A DNA stretch of 64,000 nt from an uncultured Verrucomicrobiales bacterium (GTDB lineage Bacteria; Verrucomicrobiota; Verrucomicrobiia; Verrucomicrobiales; DEV007). How positions within the stretch are numbered: the stretch's first letter is position 1; each line of letters opens with the position of its first letter. Where the stretch lies: assembly GCA_937891465.1 (NCBI GenBank), contig CALAHF010000054.1, forward strand, positions 1-64,000, read 5' to 3'. Of this stretch, positions 34,894-45,100 are shown in pieces. A program made the translations under genes and the position numbers. The notes below the pieces were generated by a model. It did no database searches, was not told the origin of the DNA, and saw only the letters and a list, made by a program, of their open reading frames with translations.

Positions 34894-36285
34894 ATGGCAT
34901 CTTACGACCTGATTGTAATTGGAGGCGGCCCTGCGGGATACGTGGGCGCCATTCGCGCGGCTCAACTCGGAAAAAAAGTGGCTTGTGTCGAGAACGACCG
35001 TGCTGGCGGAACGTGCTTGAACTGGGGCTGTATTCCCACAAAAGCGCTTCTGAAAAATGCTGAGCTGTATCAGACGTTGGAAAAAAAGGCGGATGATTTT
35101 GGCCTGATAATCAAAGGCTTGAGCTACGATTGGGAAAAAGTGATCAGCCGCTCACGCGGCGTGGCCGGCGGTTTGGAAAAGGGCATCGAGTTTCTTTTCC
35201 GCAAGAATAAGATCGATTACATTCGCGGAACGGGTTCGCTCGCTGCGAATAATAAAGTCGAAGTGACTGACGCGGAAGGCAAAACAGAAGCGCATTCTGC
35301 GAAGAACGTCCTTATCGCGACGGGATGTGTTTCGCGTGAATTGCCGTTCATGAAGTTTGACGGCAAGACTGTGATTGGTTCGAAAGAGGCGATGCAGCTG
35401 AAAACGCAGCCGAAGGAAATCGTGATCATCGGTGCGGGCGCAATCGGGATTGAGTTCGCGTATTTCTTCAACGCCTATGGCACGAAAGTGACGGTGGTCG
35501 AGATGTTGGATCGGATTTTGCCGGTCGAAGATGAAGAAGTCAGCGCGACTCTCGAAAAATTGCTGAAAAAGCAGGGAATCAATTTCCTGACGTCTACAAA
35601 AACGCTCGATGCGAAAGTTTCCAAAGGCAGCGTTGAGTTGTCTGTTGAGCCGGTTGATGGCGGTGACGGACAGACTTTGAAAGCCGACGTTTGTCTAGTT
35701 GCAGTTGGGGTTCAGCCCGTTCTTCCAGGGAATGCGGAGCAGCTGAAGTTGGAACGCGGATACATCGAAACGGACGAGCGGTATCAGACTTCGATTCCAA
35801 ACGTCTATGCTGCCGGCGACATTATTGGGCCGCCATGGCTCGCGCACGTTGCGAGTTACGAGGCGATTCAGGCGGTGAACGGAATGTTCGAGGACGGTTA
35901 TTTGCCGAAGAAAGTCGATCTGTTCCCGGGCTGCACCTATTGCCATCCGGAAGTGGCGTCGATCGGAAAAACCGAGCAGCTCTGCAAAGAAGAGGGGCTC
36001 GATTACACCGTTGGAAAATTCCCGTTCGCAGCAAGCGGTCGTGCATTGGCAGTGGCTGATTCAGAGGGTTTTGTGAAAGTGATTTACGACAAGAAATACG
36101 GGGAGATTCTCGGCGCGCATATCATTGGATCGGGCGCGACAGAGCTGATTGCTGAAATGGGGCTGGCGATGAATTTGGAGGCAACCAACGAAGACATCGA
36201 GGCGACAATTCACGCCCACCCAACTTTGGCGGAAGCGATTCACGAAGCGACGGAAGATGCATTCAGCCACGCAATTCACATTTGA
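34894..36285 (+). CDS. lpdA: dihydrolipoyl dehydrogenase
   Basis: The 463-residue flavoprotein begins with the FAD Rossmann motif (LIVIGGGPAGYVGAI). The redox pair is in GGTCLNWGCIPTK (Cys41, Cys46). An NAD-binding motif IVIIGAGAIGIEFAYFF follows, and the C-terminal HAHPTLAE holds the His442/Glu447 pair. It reoxidises lipoamide of the pyruvate, 2-oxoglutarate or glycine-cleavage complexes. The other subunits are not in the window. It is free-standing, about 195 nt after the divergent gene and its R9 repeats. Confidence 0.95.
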   Translation: MASYDLIVIGGGPAGYVGAIRAAQLGKKVACVENDRAGGTCLNWGCIPTKALLKNAELYQTLEKKADDFGLIIKGLSYDWEKVISRSRGVAGGLEKGIEFLFRKNKIDYIRGTGSLAANNKVEVTDAEGKTEAHSAKNVLIATGCVSRELPFMKFDGKTVIGSKEAMQLKTQPKEIVIIGAGAIGIEFAYFFNAYGTKVTVVEMLDRILPVEDEEVSATLEKLLKKQGINFLTSTKTLDAKVSKGSVELSVEPVDGGDGQTLKADVCLVAVGVQPVLPGNAEQLKLERGYIETDERYQTSIPNVYAAGDIIGPPWLAHVASYEAIQAVNGMFEDGYLPKKVDLFPGCTYCHPEVASIGKTEQLCKEEGLDYTVGKFPFAASGRALAVADSEGFVKVIYDKKYGEILGAHIIGSGATELIAEMGLAMNLEATNEDIEATIHAHPTLAEAIHEATEDAFSHAIHI

Positions 36286-36316
36286 TCTTCGAGAGAGTTT
36301 TCGCTAGGCTTTCAGC

Positions 36317-36481
36317 ATGGCGAGGACAGCTGAGCAGAAACTGGAAATAGTGCGTGTGCGTGCATTTTCCAAAATTTTTTGGGGTGAGCGGAACACGGAA
36401 GTGTTCCGCTTTCCTCGTTATGAAGGGCTGGATGATGCCATGGTCGTTGGAAAAACCAGTGGCTCAGCCTTTAGAGATTGA
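36317..36481 (+). pseudogene. copy A of tandem paralogue array, truncated
   Basis: A 54-codon frame starting MARTAEQKLEIVRVRAFSKI matches the N-terminus of the intact copy C (MATLSPEKMQVIRDRTIAKV) and continues through WGE and a matching RF-x-R region. It then ends in unrelated sequence. The membrane half is absent. A perfect 10-bp hairpin AGCGGAACAC/GTGTTCCGCT with a GGAA loop (36387-36410) sits in it. Confidence 0.7.
36387..36410. repeat. perfect 10-bp stem hairpin
   Basis: AGCGGAACAC at 36387-36396 pairs fully with GTGTTCCGCT at 36401-36410 around a GGAA loop. No T run follows directly. It lies inside the truncated copy A. Confidence 0.7.
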
Positions 36482-36485
36482 CAAG

Positions 36486-36883
36486 ATGCCAAAATCGTCG
36501 GAGGAAAAACTGGCGTGATCCGCGAACGGGCCTTTTAAAAAGTCATCTGGGGCGAGAAGGATCTTGATGTGATTCGTTTTCTGCGCGCCCAGTGAGTGAG
36601 TGATGATCTGGCGATTTCGATTTTGGAAGAAGCCCATCAGATTCGGGCGTCCGCGATCCGGAAGCGAAGTATCGTAAAGGCGCTCATTGGTGGTCCGATC
36701 GCTCTGGTATCGGGATTTATTGCAGCTTTTATGTCGTTTTACTCGGAGTTTACGGTTTCCTCACTCGGCATTTGTTTTTACACCATTTGCATTTTGACTT
36801 GCTTCTGATGTATTATTTTTACCGTTAAGGCGCTGATTGAATTGACGCGTGGGCGAAAGCGCGGCTCAGCGTTGATGGATTAA
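36486..36883 (+). pseudogene. copy B of tandem paralogue array, inactivated
   Basis: An ATG at 36486 opens MPKSSEEKLA. A shift into another frame then gives VIRERAF, a TAA, KVIWGEKDLDVIRFLRAQ, a TGA, VSDDLAISILEEAHQIRASA and IRKRSIVKALIGGPIALVSG. Further hydrophobic sequence leads to a TGA near 36806, then TVKALIELTRGRKRGSALMD. The whole follows copy C from end to end (helical soluble part, two membrane segments, basic tail). It carries one frameshift and three in-frame stops. It is clearly dead but still recognisable, so decay is recent. Confidence 0.85.
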
Positions 36884-36896
36884 AAAATCGAAAAAA

Positions 36897-37295
36897 ATGG
36901 CAACTCTTTCCCCTGAAAAAATGCAGGTGATTCGCGACCGGACAATCGCGAAAGTGATGTGGGGTGAACACGAAAATCTCACGATCGAATTTCTCCGGGA
37001 GCAGGGGTTATCTGGCGAAGAAGTTGGAGAGATGATGGATATCGCCAAAGCCGAAAAGGCGAAGGTTTTCCGAAGACGCGCTATCAGCAAGCTAGTCGCC
37101 TATCTGATCGGGCTGATCATTTTCGCCGCTATTCCCTGGTTTTATTATGGTCGTCCGGAGTTGCTCGATTCGCTGCGCGGAAAAATGGTCTGCGTGATTA
37201 GCATTGTTGCATGGACGGCCTGCCTCGCTCTTTTTGTTCAGGCTTTGATTGGCATGTTGAAAGGGAAAAATGAAGGTGCGGCGCTTACGGAATAA
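36897..37295 (+). CDS. copy C, intact member of the paralogue array
   Basis: The 132-residue product has a charged N-terminal half (MATLSPEKMQVIRDRTIAKV, then WGEHENLTIEFLREQGLSGE) and a C-terminal half with two membrane segments, LVAYLIGLIIFAAIPWFYYG and VISIVAWTACLALFVQALIG. The N-terminal half looks like a short helical domain that binds or packs on the membrane pair. Two decayed relatives lie directly upstream. No domain name is recognised. The start is ATG 36897, 13 nt after the end of copy B. Confidence 0.75.
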   Translation: MATLSPEKMQVIRDRTIAKVMWGEHENLTIEFLREQGLSGEEVGEMMDIAKAEKAKVFRRRAISKLVAYLIGLIIFAAIPWFYYGRPELLDSLRGKMVCVISIVAWTACLALFVQALIGMLKGKNEGAALTE

Positions 37296-37310
37296 GCGAT
37301 TTTTGAGAGT

Positions 37311-37342
37311 GGGACACAAATTGAGCGATGCGGGACACAAAT
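37311..37342. promoter_or_regulatory. direct repeat GGGACACAAAT upstream of aldolase/SDR gene
   Basis: The 11-mer GGGACACAAAT occurs at 37311-37321 and again at 37332-37342, a 21-bp spacing (two helical turns). It sits 50-81 nt before the start of the aldolase/SDR gene. It could be an operator pair. Confidence 0.4.
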
Positions 37343-37391
37343 CAGCATTTGAAATCCCGCTCGCCTCGTTTCCCTTTTGGGAAGAATTCTC

Positions 37392-39371
37392 ATGAAATCC
37401 CTCTGGTCCGACAAAGAAGCCCGCAAGTTTAAAGGTGATCTAGGCAAGCGCGTCTATACGTCGCGGTTGCTGGGCGCGAATCCCGAACTGGTTCTTCATG
37501 GAGGTGGAAATACCTCGGTCAAAACGAAGGAAAAAGACTTTTTTGGAGATCCAGTCGACGTGATTCACGTGAAAGGATCTGGTTGGGATTTGGGAACGAT
37601 TGAAGCGGCAGGTTTTGCCCCAGTGCGAATGGATGCGCTTCTCAAATTGGCGATGCTGGATGAACTATCCGATGCCGAGATGGTGAAGCAGCAACGTGCT
37701 GCGATGCTTGATCCGAGTGCTCCCAATGCTTCGATCGAGGCGATTTTACACGCGGTGATCCCACAGAAATTTGTTGATCACACCCACGCAAACGCAGTTG
37801 TGGCGCTGACCAACCACAAGGAAGGCAAGCAGACAGTAAAAGATGTTTTTGGCGATCGGATGCTCACGATCCCTTATGTGATGCCGGGTTTTGAGCTGGC
37901 TCTTGAAGTGGCACGTGCTCTCGAAAAAGTGAACCCGTATGATCTCGACGGTCTGATTTTGATGAATCACGGCATTTTCACGTTTCACGACGACCCGAAG
38001 AAATCGTATGAACTGATGATCGATTACGTAACTCGGGCAGAGCTTCACCTCTCGAAGGCGAGCGGAAAAGGCTTCAAGTTGCCAACTGCGAAAGTCGCGA
38101 AAGAAGATTTTGCAGGACTGGCTGAATTACGAAAAGGGGTTTCCAATTTGCGAGGCGTTCCAGTGATTGCTCGTCTGGATAACTCCCCTGAAGCCGTTGG
38201 CTTTTCGAATCGGAAGGACGTGGCAAAACTAGCAACCCGCGGCCCACTGACGCCTGATCACACGATCCGCACTAAGCGTGTGCCTGTTGTCATTGGAAAA
38301 GACATCGGGAAATCGCTGCAGAAATTTGCTTCCGATTACGCAAAGTATTTTGAAAAGTATGCTGACGGCGAAACGATGCTGAGCCCCGATCCACGTTGGG
38401 CGGTATTTCCCGGCCAGGGCGTTGTTAGCTTTGGGGCTTCGGTGAAAGAAGCCGAAGTAATTCAGGATATTGTGACTTCCACCTGGCAGACCATTCAGAA
38501 AACTGAAGCGGGATTCGATGGTGGCTGGAAAGCGCTCCCGGCTAATAAGTTATTTGATATCGAATATTGGGAATTGGAGCAGGCTAAACTCGCCAAAGGC
38601 GGCGCAGCGCCGATTCATCAGGGTAAAATTGCTATTGTGACAGGTTCAGCTGCTGGTATTGGATTTGCCTGTGCTGAAAGCCTTTCAGAGCAGGGTGCAA
38701 AAGTGATCGGGATCGATTTAAGCCCTGAAATTACGGATCAGATGGCGAGAATTGGTGGCGACGCGATTATTGCAAACCTGACTGATGACGTAGCAGTAAT
38801 TGCCGCAGTTCAGCAAATTGTGCGCGACTACGGCGGTATTGACATCGTCGTTTCAAACGCCGGAATTTTTACAGCCGGCGCGTATCTCGATAATCTCGAG
38901 CAGAGCAATTGGGACAAATCGATGGCGGTTAATTTGACCAGCCATCAGAAGCTTCTGAAATACACGATTCCATATTTGAAACAGGGAACCGGTGAGCCAG
39001 CGGTCGTTCTTGTAGGCTCGCGAAACGTAAACGCACCGGGAGCCGGCGCGGCGAGTTATTCATGTGCGAAAGCCGGACTCACTCAGCTATGTCGCGTTGC
39101 TGCGCTTGAGCTTGCGCCTGAAGGGGTTCGCTGCAACATCGTTCACCCCGATGCCGTTTTTGATACGAAATTGTGGACAGAAGAGAATTTGAAGCGTTCT
39201 GCGGAGCGCTACAACATGACTGTCGATGAATACAAAACCCGCAATTTGTTGAAGACCGAGATCACGTCGAAAGACGTTGGCAATATGGTTGCGGCGATGG
39301 CCAGCCCGCTTTTCGGCAAGACGACTGGAGCACAGATTCCAGTGGATGGCGGTAATGATCGTGTAATCTAA
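37392..39371 (+). CDS. fused class-II aldolase and short-chain dehydrogenase
   Basis: The 659-residue protein (ATG 37392) joins two enzymes. The N-terminal domain (about 1-400) is a class-II aldolase/adducin fold, with LHGGGNTSVKTKE, the zinc ligands in KFVDHTHANAVV (His130, His132) and LILMNHGIFTF. The C-terminal domain (about 410-659) is an SDR with IVTGSAAGIGFA (NAD motif), IVVSNAGIF and the SYSCAKAG catalytic block. The closest known type is rhamnulose-1-phosphate aldolase/lactaldehyde dehydrogenase (RhaDE, YuxG). This substrate is not certain. The gene is free-standing with a direct repeat upstream. Confidence 0.9.
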   Translation: MKSLWSDKEARKFKGDLGKRVYTSRLLGANPELVLHGGGNTSVKTKEKDFFGDPVDVIHVKGSGWDLGTIEAAGFAPVRMDALLKLAMLDELSDAEMVKQQRAAMLDPSAPNASIEAILHAVIPQKFVDHTHANAVVALTNHKEGKQTVKDVFGDRMLTIPYVMPGFELALEVARALEKVNPYDLDGLILMNHGIFTFHDDPKKSYELMIDYVTRAELHLSKASGKGFKLPTAKVAKEDFAGLAELRKGVSNLRGVPVIARLDNSPEAVGFSNRKDVAKLATRGPLTPDHTIRTKRVPVVIGKDIGKSLQKFASDYAKYFEKYADGETMLSPDPRWAVFPGQGVVSFGASVKEAEVIQDIVTSTWQTIQKTEAGFDGGWKALPANKLFDIEYWELEQAKLAKGGAAPIHQGKIAIVTGSAAGIGFACAESLSEQGAKVIGIDLSPEITDQMARIGGDAIIANLTDDVAVIAAVQQIVRDYGGIDIVVSNAGIFTAGAYLDNLEQSNWDKSMAVNLTSHQKLLKYTIPYLKQGTGEPAVVLVGSRNVNAPGAGAASYSCAKAGLTQLCRVAALELAPEGVRCNIVHPDAVFDTKLWTEENLKRSAERYNMTVDEYKTRNLLKTEITSKDVGNMVAAMASPLFGKTTGAQIPVDGGNDRVI

Positions 39372-39432
39372 GAAATCGCGATTCAAATCCGAGTCGCGGA
39401 AGATGTTAAATCTTTCGCTGATTAATCTCGGT

Positions 39433-39849
39433 TCATCGCTCCAGCAAAATCCGGAGCGGAATTTCATCGATATCAACGCCGGCCTTCGTAGCGGCGTCCC
39501 ACACCTGAACCATTAGGCCAAGCGGGGTCTTTTCGTCGGCTTTCAACTCGAGTTTCCCCCGGGGATTTTCTGCTTTGAAATTCAACAACGCTGCGGGAAG
39601 CTGAGCAATCGTGAGCCGGCGTGCCCCGAGCGAAATCTCGCCGGTTGGGCTCAACGCGAGCGCAACCCGCACGTCACGCTCGCTGGTCGCTGACATTTCA
39701 GAAGATTGCGGAGGAGTCACTTTAACAAGCGTTTCTCGTTCTTTCCAAGTCGTCGTCGCGATGAAGAAAATCAGCAAAATCGCCAAAATATCGATCAGCG
39801 TCACGATCGGGACCGTCGGTGGTCGGCGGCGTTTGGTGTAAAAATTCAT
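39433..39849 (-). CDS. exbD: ExbD/TolR family biopolymer transport protein
   Basis: The 138-residue protein has one N-terminal membrane helix (TLIDILAILLIFFIATTTW) carrying the conserved Asp of the ExbD/TolR proton channel (VTLIDILA, Asp near 20). A short periplasmic domain follows. It starts 24 nt after the ExbB-type gene and forms its pair. Together they use the proton gradient to drive a TonB or TolA-type protein, none of which is seen in the window. Confidence 0.85.
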   Translation of the reverse strand: MNFYTKRRRPPTVPIVTLIDILAILLIFFIATTTWKERETLVKVTPPQSSEMSATSERDVRVALALSPTGEISLGARRLTIAQLPAALLNFKAENPRGKLELKADEKTPLGLMVQVWDAATKAGVDIDEIPLRILLER

Positions 39850-39873
39850 CGCGAAAATTGGGCTGGACCTGAA

Positions 39874-40596
39874 TCAACTGAGGAATTGATCATCCGATTT
39901 TTCAGTAACTTCCTCTGCAATGAGTGGCCCTGCGGAATACAAATAGGGTCCCCCGTTTTTATAAAATGAATGAACGAGATCGGCCGCAAGCACTTCCAGA
40001 CGGGCAGCCAACGCCTCGATTTTACGGGTGAAAATACTGTGAACGATCACCGTCAAAATCGCCACAACGAGTCCGGCAATCGTTGTGTTCAGCGCGATTG
40101 CGATTCCCGCAGCAAGACGCGAAGGATCAGCCGCGGCATCTCCAGAATCGCCAAGCGTTGAAAAAACATTGACCAATCCACTGACCGTTCCCAGCAGCCC
40201 GAGCAATGGAGCGATGGTGATGACCACTTCCAGAACTCCCATTCCTCCCTGTAATTTAACGACTTCTTCACGTGCGTTTGCCTCGACGGCTTGCGTCGCT
40301 TCTTCGCGGTCAGAAAATTTGTCGCTTATGGCAATCGCACCGATTTTTCCCAGGGTCGATAGGTCCTGATCAAGGTGTCCTTTCAAGGCGGCCGCTTTTT
40401 CAGCTCGAAAATGAAGCTCAGAGCGTTTGATTTCCTGCTCCGTTTTATTGGGAATCACTACTTTTTTGCGCAACGAAATCGCGACATGAATCGCAACGGC
40501 GAGGGCAACAAAAGAAGCGGCTCCGATAAAAGCCATGAAAATCCCTCCCGAGACAAGAAACTCCCAAATTGTATCGAACACCGCAAGCACAGTCAT
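39874..40596 (-). CDS. exbB: ExbB/TolQ/MotA family proton channel subunit
   Basis: The 240-residue protein is placed from ATG 40596 (MTVLAVFDTIWEFLVSGG). It has three membrane segments and a large cytoplasmic loop, with the family signature GGMGVLEVVITIAPLLGLLGTVSGLVN and the final helix GIAIALNTTIAGLVVAILTVIVHSIF. An upstream in-frame start at 40689 would add 31 basic residues and is less likely. It is the partner of the following ExbD gene. The start is divergent from the AI-2E gene, 86 nt away. Confidence 0.85.
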   Translation of the reverse strand: MTVLAVFDTIWEFLVSGGIFMAFIGAASFVALAVAIHVAISLRKKVVIPNKTEQEIKRSELHFRAEKAAALKGHLDQDLSTLGKIGAIAISDKFSDREEATQAVEANAREEVVKLQGGMGVLEVVITIAPLLGLLGTVSGLVNVFSTLGDSGDAAADPSRLAAGIAIALNTTIAGLVVAILTVIVHSIFTRKIEALAARLEVLAADLVHSFYKNGGPYLYSAGPLIAEEVTEKSDDQFLS

Positions 40597-40682
40597 TCTG
40601 ATTTTTAATGCACGATTCCCCGTGATCCAAAGGATTTTTAGGTTGTGGGAACGAGGGTTTCGCCGAATAGTTTCAGAATTCG

Positions 40683-42041
40683 ATGGCAAGTGGTTTAGGA
40701 GTCAAAAAACAGCGTGGTACAGGACTTACGGTTCTGTTGGCGCTTGCTTGTGTCGTCATCATTGTCACAGGGCTGAAAGCTGCCGGTGAACTTTTTGTGC
40801 CCATCATGCTGGGTGGATTTTTGGCGCTTCTTTCACTTCCTATTTTGAACTGGGTGAACGATCGCGGCGTTCCTCGCCCCCTCGCAATTTTGCTGACCGT
40901 TTTGGTCGACATGCTCATCGTTGGTGCCTTGGTCTATTTGGCGATTGCGGTGATTTCTCAGTTTGATGGAAAGAAGCAGCGTTACGCGAATATTTTGAAG
41001 GATCGGGCGATTGGCCTCTCCGAAACGGTTGACAAAAAATTGGCCGAATTCAGCGGTTTTTGGGAAAAATTTGGAGTGGATCTTGGGCCTGTATCACCAA
41101 TTGATCCCACTGCCGGTCCTGAACCCAAGCCAGCGCCGGATCTGATCGATCCTGCAACTCCCACAGTTCCTAGCAGCAATCCGGTTCCACCTTCACTGTT
41201 GAAAGAGGACGGAACTCATTTGCTGACTCTGAAAGAGGTTTTCGAACGCTACATGGATGCGAATCGAATCGTCGAGCTGATTGGGCAAACGGATTTGATC
41301 GGCAAAGTCACCTCGTTGGCTTCGAAATCGTTTTTCGTGTTCATCATTATGATTTTCGTGCTCGCCGAGTCAGGCGGCTTTTCGCAGAAGTTAAAAGACG
41401 TGATTCACGTTCGCGGTCCCGATTTGCGTGGCTTTCAGAATTCTTCTCGCGACATCGGAAAATACCTCACCATCAAGACTGGCGTGAGTGCACTAACTGG
41501 GCTGCTGGCTTGGGGAGCGTGTTCCGCGTTGAATGTGGAATTCCCTGAAATGTGGGGGCTCGTAGCCTTTTTATTCAATTTTATCCCGGCGATTGGCTCC
41601 ATTATTGCGGCAGTTCCGCCGATTGTGTTGGCATTGATCGAAAGTGGATTTTGGCCTGCTTTCGGCGTTCTCGTTTGCTTTCTCGTCATCAACGTTGCGA
41701 TCGGAAACTTCCTTGAACCGATGCTTTTGGGTGATCGATTCGGCATATCCACTGTGATGGTGATTTTCTCCGTTTTGGTATGGGGTTACATTTGGGGGCC
41801 GGTTGGAATGTTCCTTGCCGTGCCGCTGACAATGATGATCAAGGTCCTACTCGACAGCAGTCACGATCTTCGTTGGATCTCCGTTTTGATGGGGAAAAGG
41901 AGTGACGAAAATTTGCAGGAACGCCGCAAGCTCGCGCGTCGCGTCATGGAAAAAAATACCGAGACCGCGCCAGTTGCCCCTGTAAAAACTGATACTGCTC
42001 CGGAAGAGCTGCCGCCGAGTTCAGAAGGCGCCGCACCGTAA
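40683..42041 (+). CDS. AI-2E family transporter
   Basis: The 452-residue protein has about eight membrane segments and the AI-2E (TqsA/PerM) signature NFLEPMLLGDRFGIST with the following VMVIFSVLVWGYIWGPVGMFLAVP. A long Pro-rich loop (about residues 140-175) sits between the first and second halves, and the tail is Pro/Ala-rich. AI-2E members export quorum-sensing signals or sodium/proton; the exact cargo is not shown here. No luxS is visible. Confidence 0.85.
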   Translation: MASGLGVKKQRGTGLTVLLALACVVIIVTGLKAAGELFVPIMLGGFLALLSLPILNWVNDRGVPRPLAILLTVLVDMLIVGALVYLAIAVISQFDGKKQRYANILKDRAIGLSETVDKKLAEFSGFWEKFGVDLGPVSPIDPTAGPEPKPAPDLIDPATPTVPSSNPVPPSLLKEDGTHLLTLKEVFERYMDANRIVELIGQTDLIGKVTSLASKSFFVFIIMIFVLAESGGFSQKLKDVIHVRGPDLRGFQNSSRDIGKYLTIKTGVSALTGLLAWGACSALNVEFPEMWGLVAFLFNFIPAIGSIIAAVPPIVLALIESGFWPAFGVLVCFLVINVAIGNFLEPMLLGDRFGISTVMVIFSVLVWGYIWGPVGMFLAVPLTMMIKVLLDSSHDLRWISVLMGKRSDENLQERRKLARRVMEKNTETAPVAPVKTDTAPEELPPSSEGAAP

Positions 42042-42084
42042 TGAATGAACAGGGTCTGTTCGACGAACGAACCTTATTGGATCG
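42042..42084. repeat. dispersed 20-bp repeat, locus R10 (inverted pair)
   Basis: A reverse unit 42042-42061 (TGAATGAACAGGGTCTGTTC) and a forward unit 42065-42084 (GAACGAACCTTATTGGATCG) are separated by GAC. It starts at the AI-2E stop codon. Confidence 0.8.
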
Positions 42085-42162
42085 AAAAAGGGAAATTCAA
42101 GATTGGTTAGGCGTGTTTTTGTCGGGACATTTTTGAAATGCGTCTATACTCACATTTAGACA

Positions 42163-45100
42163 ATGCCGAGCCGCTCCAGCCAATCTAAATCCGGTGGAAC
42201 TGACCCCAATCAGGTCGAGTTCGATTTGTTTTCGACAAGTCACCAACGAACGTTTTTAAACTGGGATAAGCAGCTTCTTGAAACCGCAGTGGATCATTTT
42301 ACCGCTGACTGGACACCGGGAACGCCGCTGGATTTAAGTTCCCATTTGGTGGTGGTTCCAACTTCCCATTCGGGCCGACGTTTTCGTGAAGCGCTGGCGA
42401 TTCGAGCATCGGAGGTAGTCCCGACCGCAGTTATTCCTCCGCAAGTCGTGGCTCCCGAATTTTTTATCAGCCCAGATCGGGTTTCGGGAACTCGTTTTGA
42501 TAAGCCGGTCGCTGCGCGTGCGGAAACTCTAATGTTGTGGACGGCTCTAATTCTAGAGCTTCCGTTGAATGATTATCGAAATCTTTTTCCAGTAGATCCT
42601 GTTGACCGAACGCTTTCCTGGGCGCTGAAAACAGCGGGCGATTTGTTGCGAGTTCGCAGTTTGCTGGGCGAGAACGGGCTCGATTTCGGAGATGCGGCAC
42701 GAGTTTTAGGCAGTGGCGAAATGGAGCCGGAACGTTGGGAAGAGCTGGCTGAGTTGGAGCGCGAAGTGGTGAAAATGACGCGTCACTCAGGATTTTTTGA
42801 TGCGGCGGAAGCTCGACGAGTGGCAGCAGCGGAGGGCCGAATTCCCGCTGAGATAAAGAAAATAACGGTTATCGCTACGCCGGATCCCTTGCCGTTGGCG
42901 GTAAATGCGTTGGCGCGGCTTTCACAAAAAATTCCGGTCGAGGTTCTGATTTATGCGCCGGAAAGCGAGTTGAGTTCTCAATTCGATGATTGGGGCCGGC
43001 CTGCGCCGCACGAAAAATGGCTGCGGCATCATCTGAATATCCCGAGCCCTGTCCAAACGATTTTTTCTGAAAGATCGCCCGCAGGGCAAGCTGAACGAGC
43101 AACCAATTTGGCGACTCGACACCGCAGCCCTGACAAAATGGTCGCCGTGGGCGTTCCTGATCCCGAGATCGTTGCACCGTTGGAAAAGGCGTTAGCCGAC
43201 CATGAAATCGGCGGCTTCGATCCGGGTGGAAAAAGCCTGACGACGCACAGTTTGTATTTTCTAATCGGAATTATGAGCAAGCTGGTGAGGGGAAGGGGAT
43301 TTGATTCGTTCATGGCCCTTCTTCGATGTCCGGAAGTGAATGCGACGTTGCAGAATCATTTAAATCAAGAAGCCGAAGAAGATGAGGGGATCGGACTGGC
43401 CGCTGTGCTGAGCAGTTTTGATGAGTTGGCGAACGATCACTTGCCGGAGTCAATCGATGACGCCCTTGATGCCTTGAGGCGAAAGAGTCGTCGTAACCGA
43501 GCAGAGCTTTCGGAAGCTATTTTGTGGATTGAGAATTTGCTTTCGCGATTCAAGAAAGAAGCATTCAGCGTCGTGCTTACCGATTTCCTCGGTGATATTT
43601 TTGGCAGGAGGAAGTTTCAATCGAACAAGCCGGAAGACGCGGTTTTCTCTGCGATTGCGGATCAGATCAACGATGTGCTGGATGCTTTCGATTCGCCGGC
43701 AATGAAGGCCTTTTCGAAGAAGCTGGATGCTGGGGCGCATTTTGATTTACTGCTCGAACTTTTGAAAAATCAGTCCTTTCAGCCTGAGCGGGCTGCAGGG
43801 GACATTGATTTACAGGGGTGGTTGGAGCTTTTGTGGGAAGATGCGCCGCACCTGATTTTGACGGGAATGAATGACGGCAAAGTTCCCGAAGCGATTATCG
43901 GACACGCGTGGTTGCCTGATTCCGCGAGGCGGGCCCTGGGTTTACGTCACAACGATGCGCGTTATGCCCGCGATGTATACATGCTGGCGGCGTTTCTTGA
44001 GTCCCGGCGTAGTTCAGGTGGCCGAGTCGATTTCATTTTTGGCCGTGTCGGTGAAGGAAATGATCCGCTTCGTCCATCGCGGCTGCTTTTTCAGTGTCCC
44101 GATGAGGAGTTACCGGCTCGGATCGCTAAGTTTTTCGAGGGTCACGACGACGATGAAAGTGATGCGGGGCCGGTGCCCTGGGAATTGAGCTGGCGATTGA
44201 AGCCACCGAGTCCGACGGATGAGTTGAAAATTTTTACGCGACTTTCGGTGACGTCGTTTCGTGACTTCTTGACCTGTCCCTTCCGATTTTATTTGCGCCA
44301 TGGATTGCGGATGAAGCCGGTAGAGATTCAGAAAACCGAAATGGAAAGCTGGGAGTTTGGAACGGTTTGCCACGAGGTATTAGAAGCGTTTGCCGTCGAC
44401 AAAACGATGTCGAAATCGACTGATGTCAGCGCTATTCGGGAGTTTTTTCACGAAACGATCGATCGGCTTTTAGTTCAAAAATTTGGGCCAACATGGACGG
44501 TTCCAGTATTGATTCAACGTCGAGGAATGGGCCAGCGACTTGATTGGTGGGCGGAAATTGAGGCTGAACAGCGGGCGGAAGGCTGGGAAATAATTGAGAG
44601 TGAAATGGAAATTTCGCCTCGGGAAGATGATTCTGACGAGCCTGTTTTTGAGATTGCCGGTTTGAAGATTACGGGATCGATCGACCGGGTTGAAAGACAC
44701 CCCGAGCACGGAATTCGCATTGTGGATTTCAAAACATTCGCGGGATACGACGCAAGCTCTAAAGGTCTGAAATCGGTTGAGGATTACCACCTTACCAAGC
44801 TGAGGCGAGATGAAGGCCCGGAAGACTTTCCCGACTGGATGATTGCTTCGTCTTCGAAAGGCGATGAGCGCCGGTGGTCAAATTTGCAGTTGCCGCTTTA
44901 TAAACTGGCTGCCGCGAAGAAATACCCGGATCAGGATGTTACGGTGGCTTACGGCACAATTGGAAAGGCAAAAAGTGAGGTCACTTTGCATTCCTGGCCG
45001 GAGTTGGAAGCAGGGATTTTACGATCTGCTCATGACTGCGCGAACGGAGTGATTAAGTCCGTTTTAGCCCGTGAATTCTGGCCTCCGGCCGAAAAAGTGC

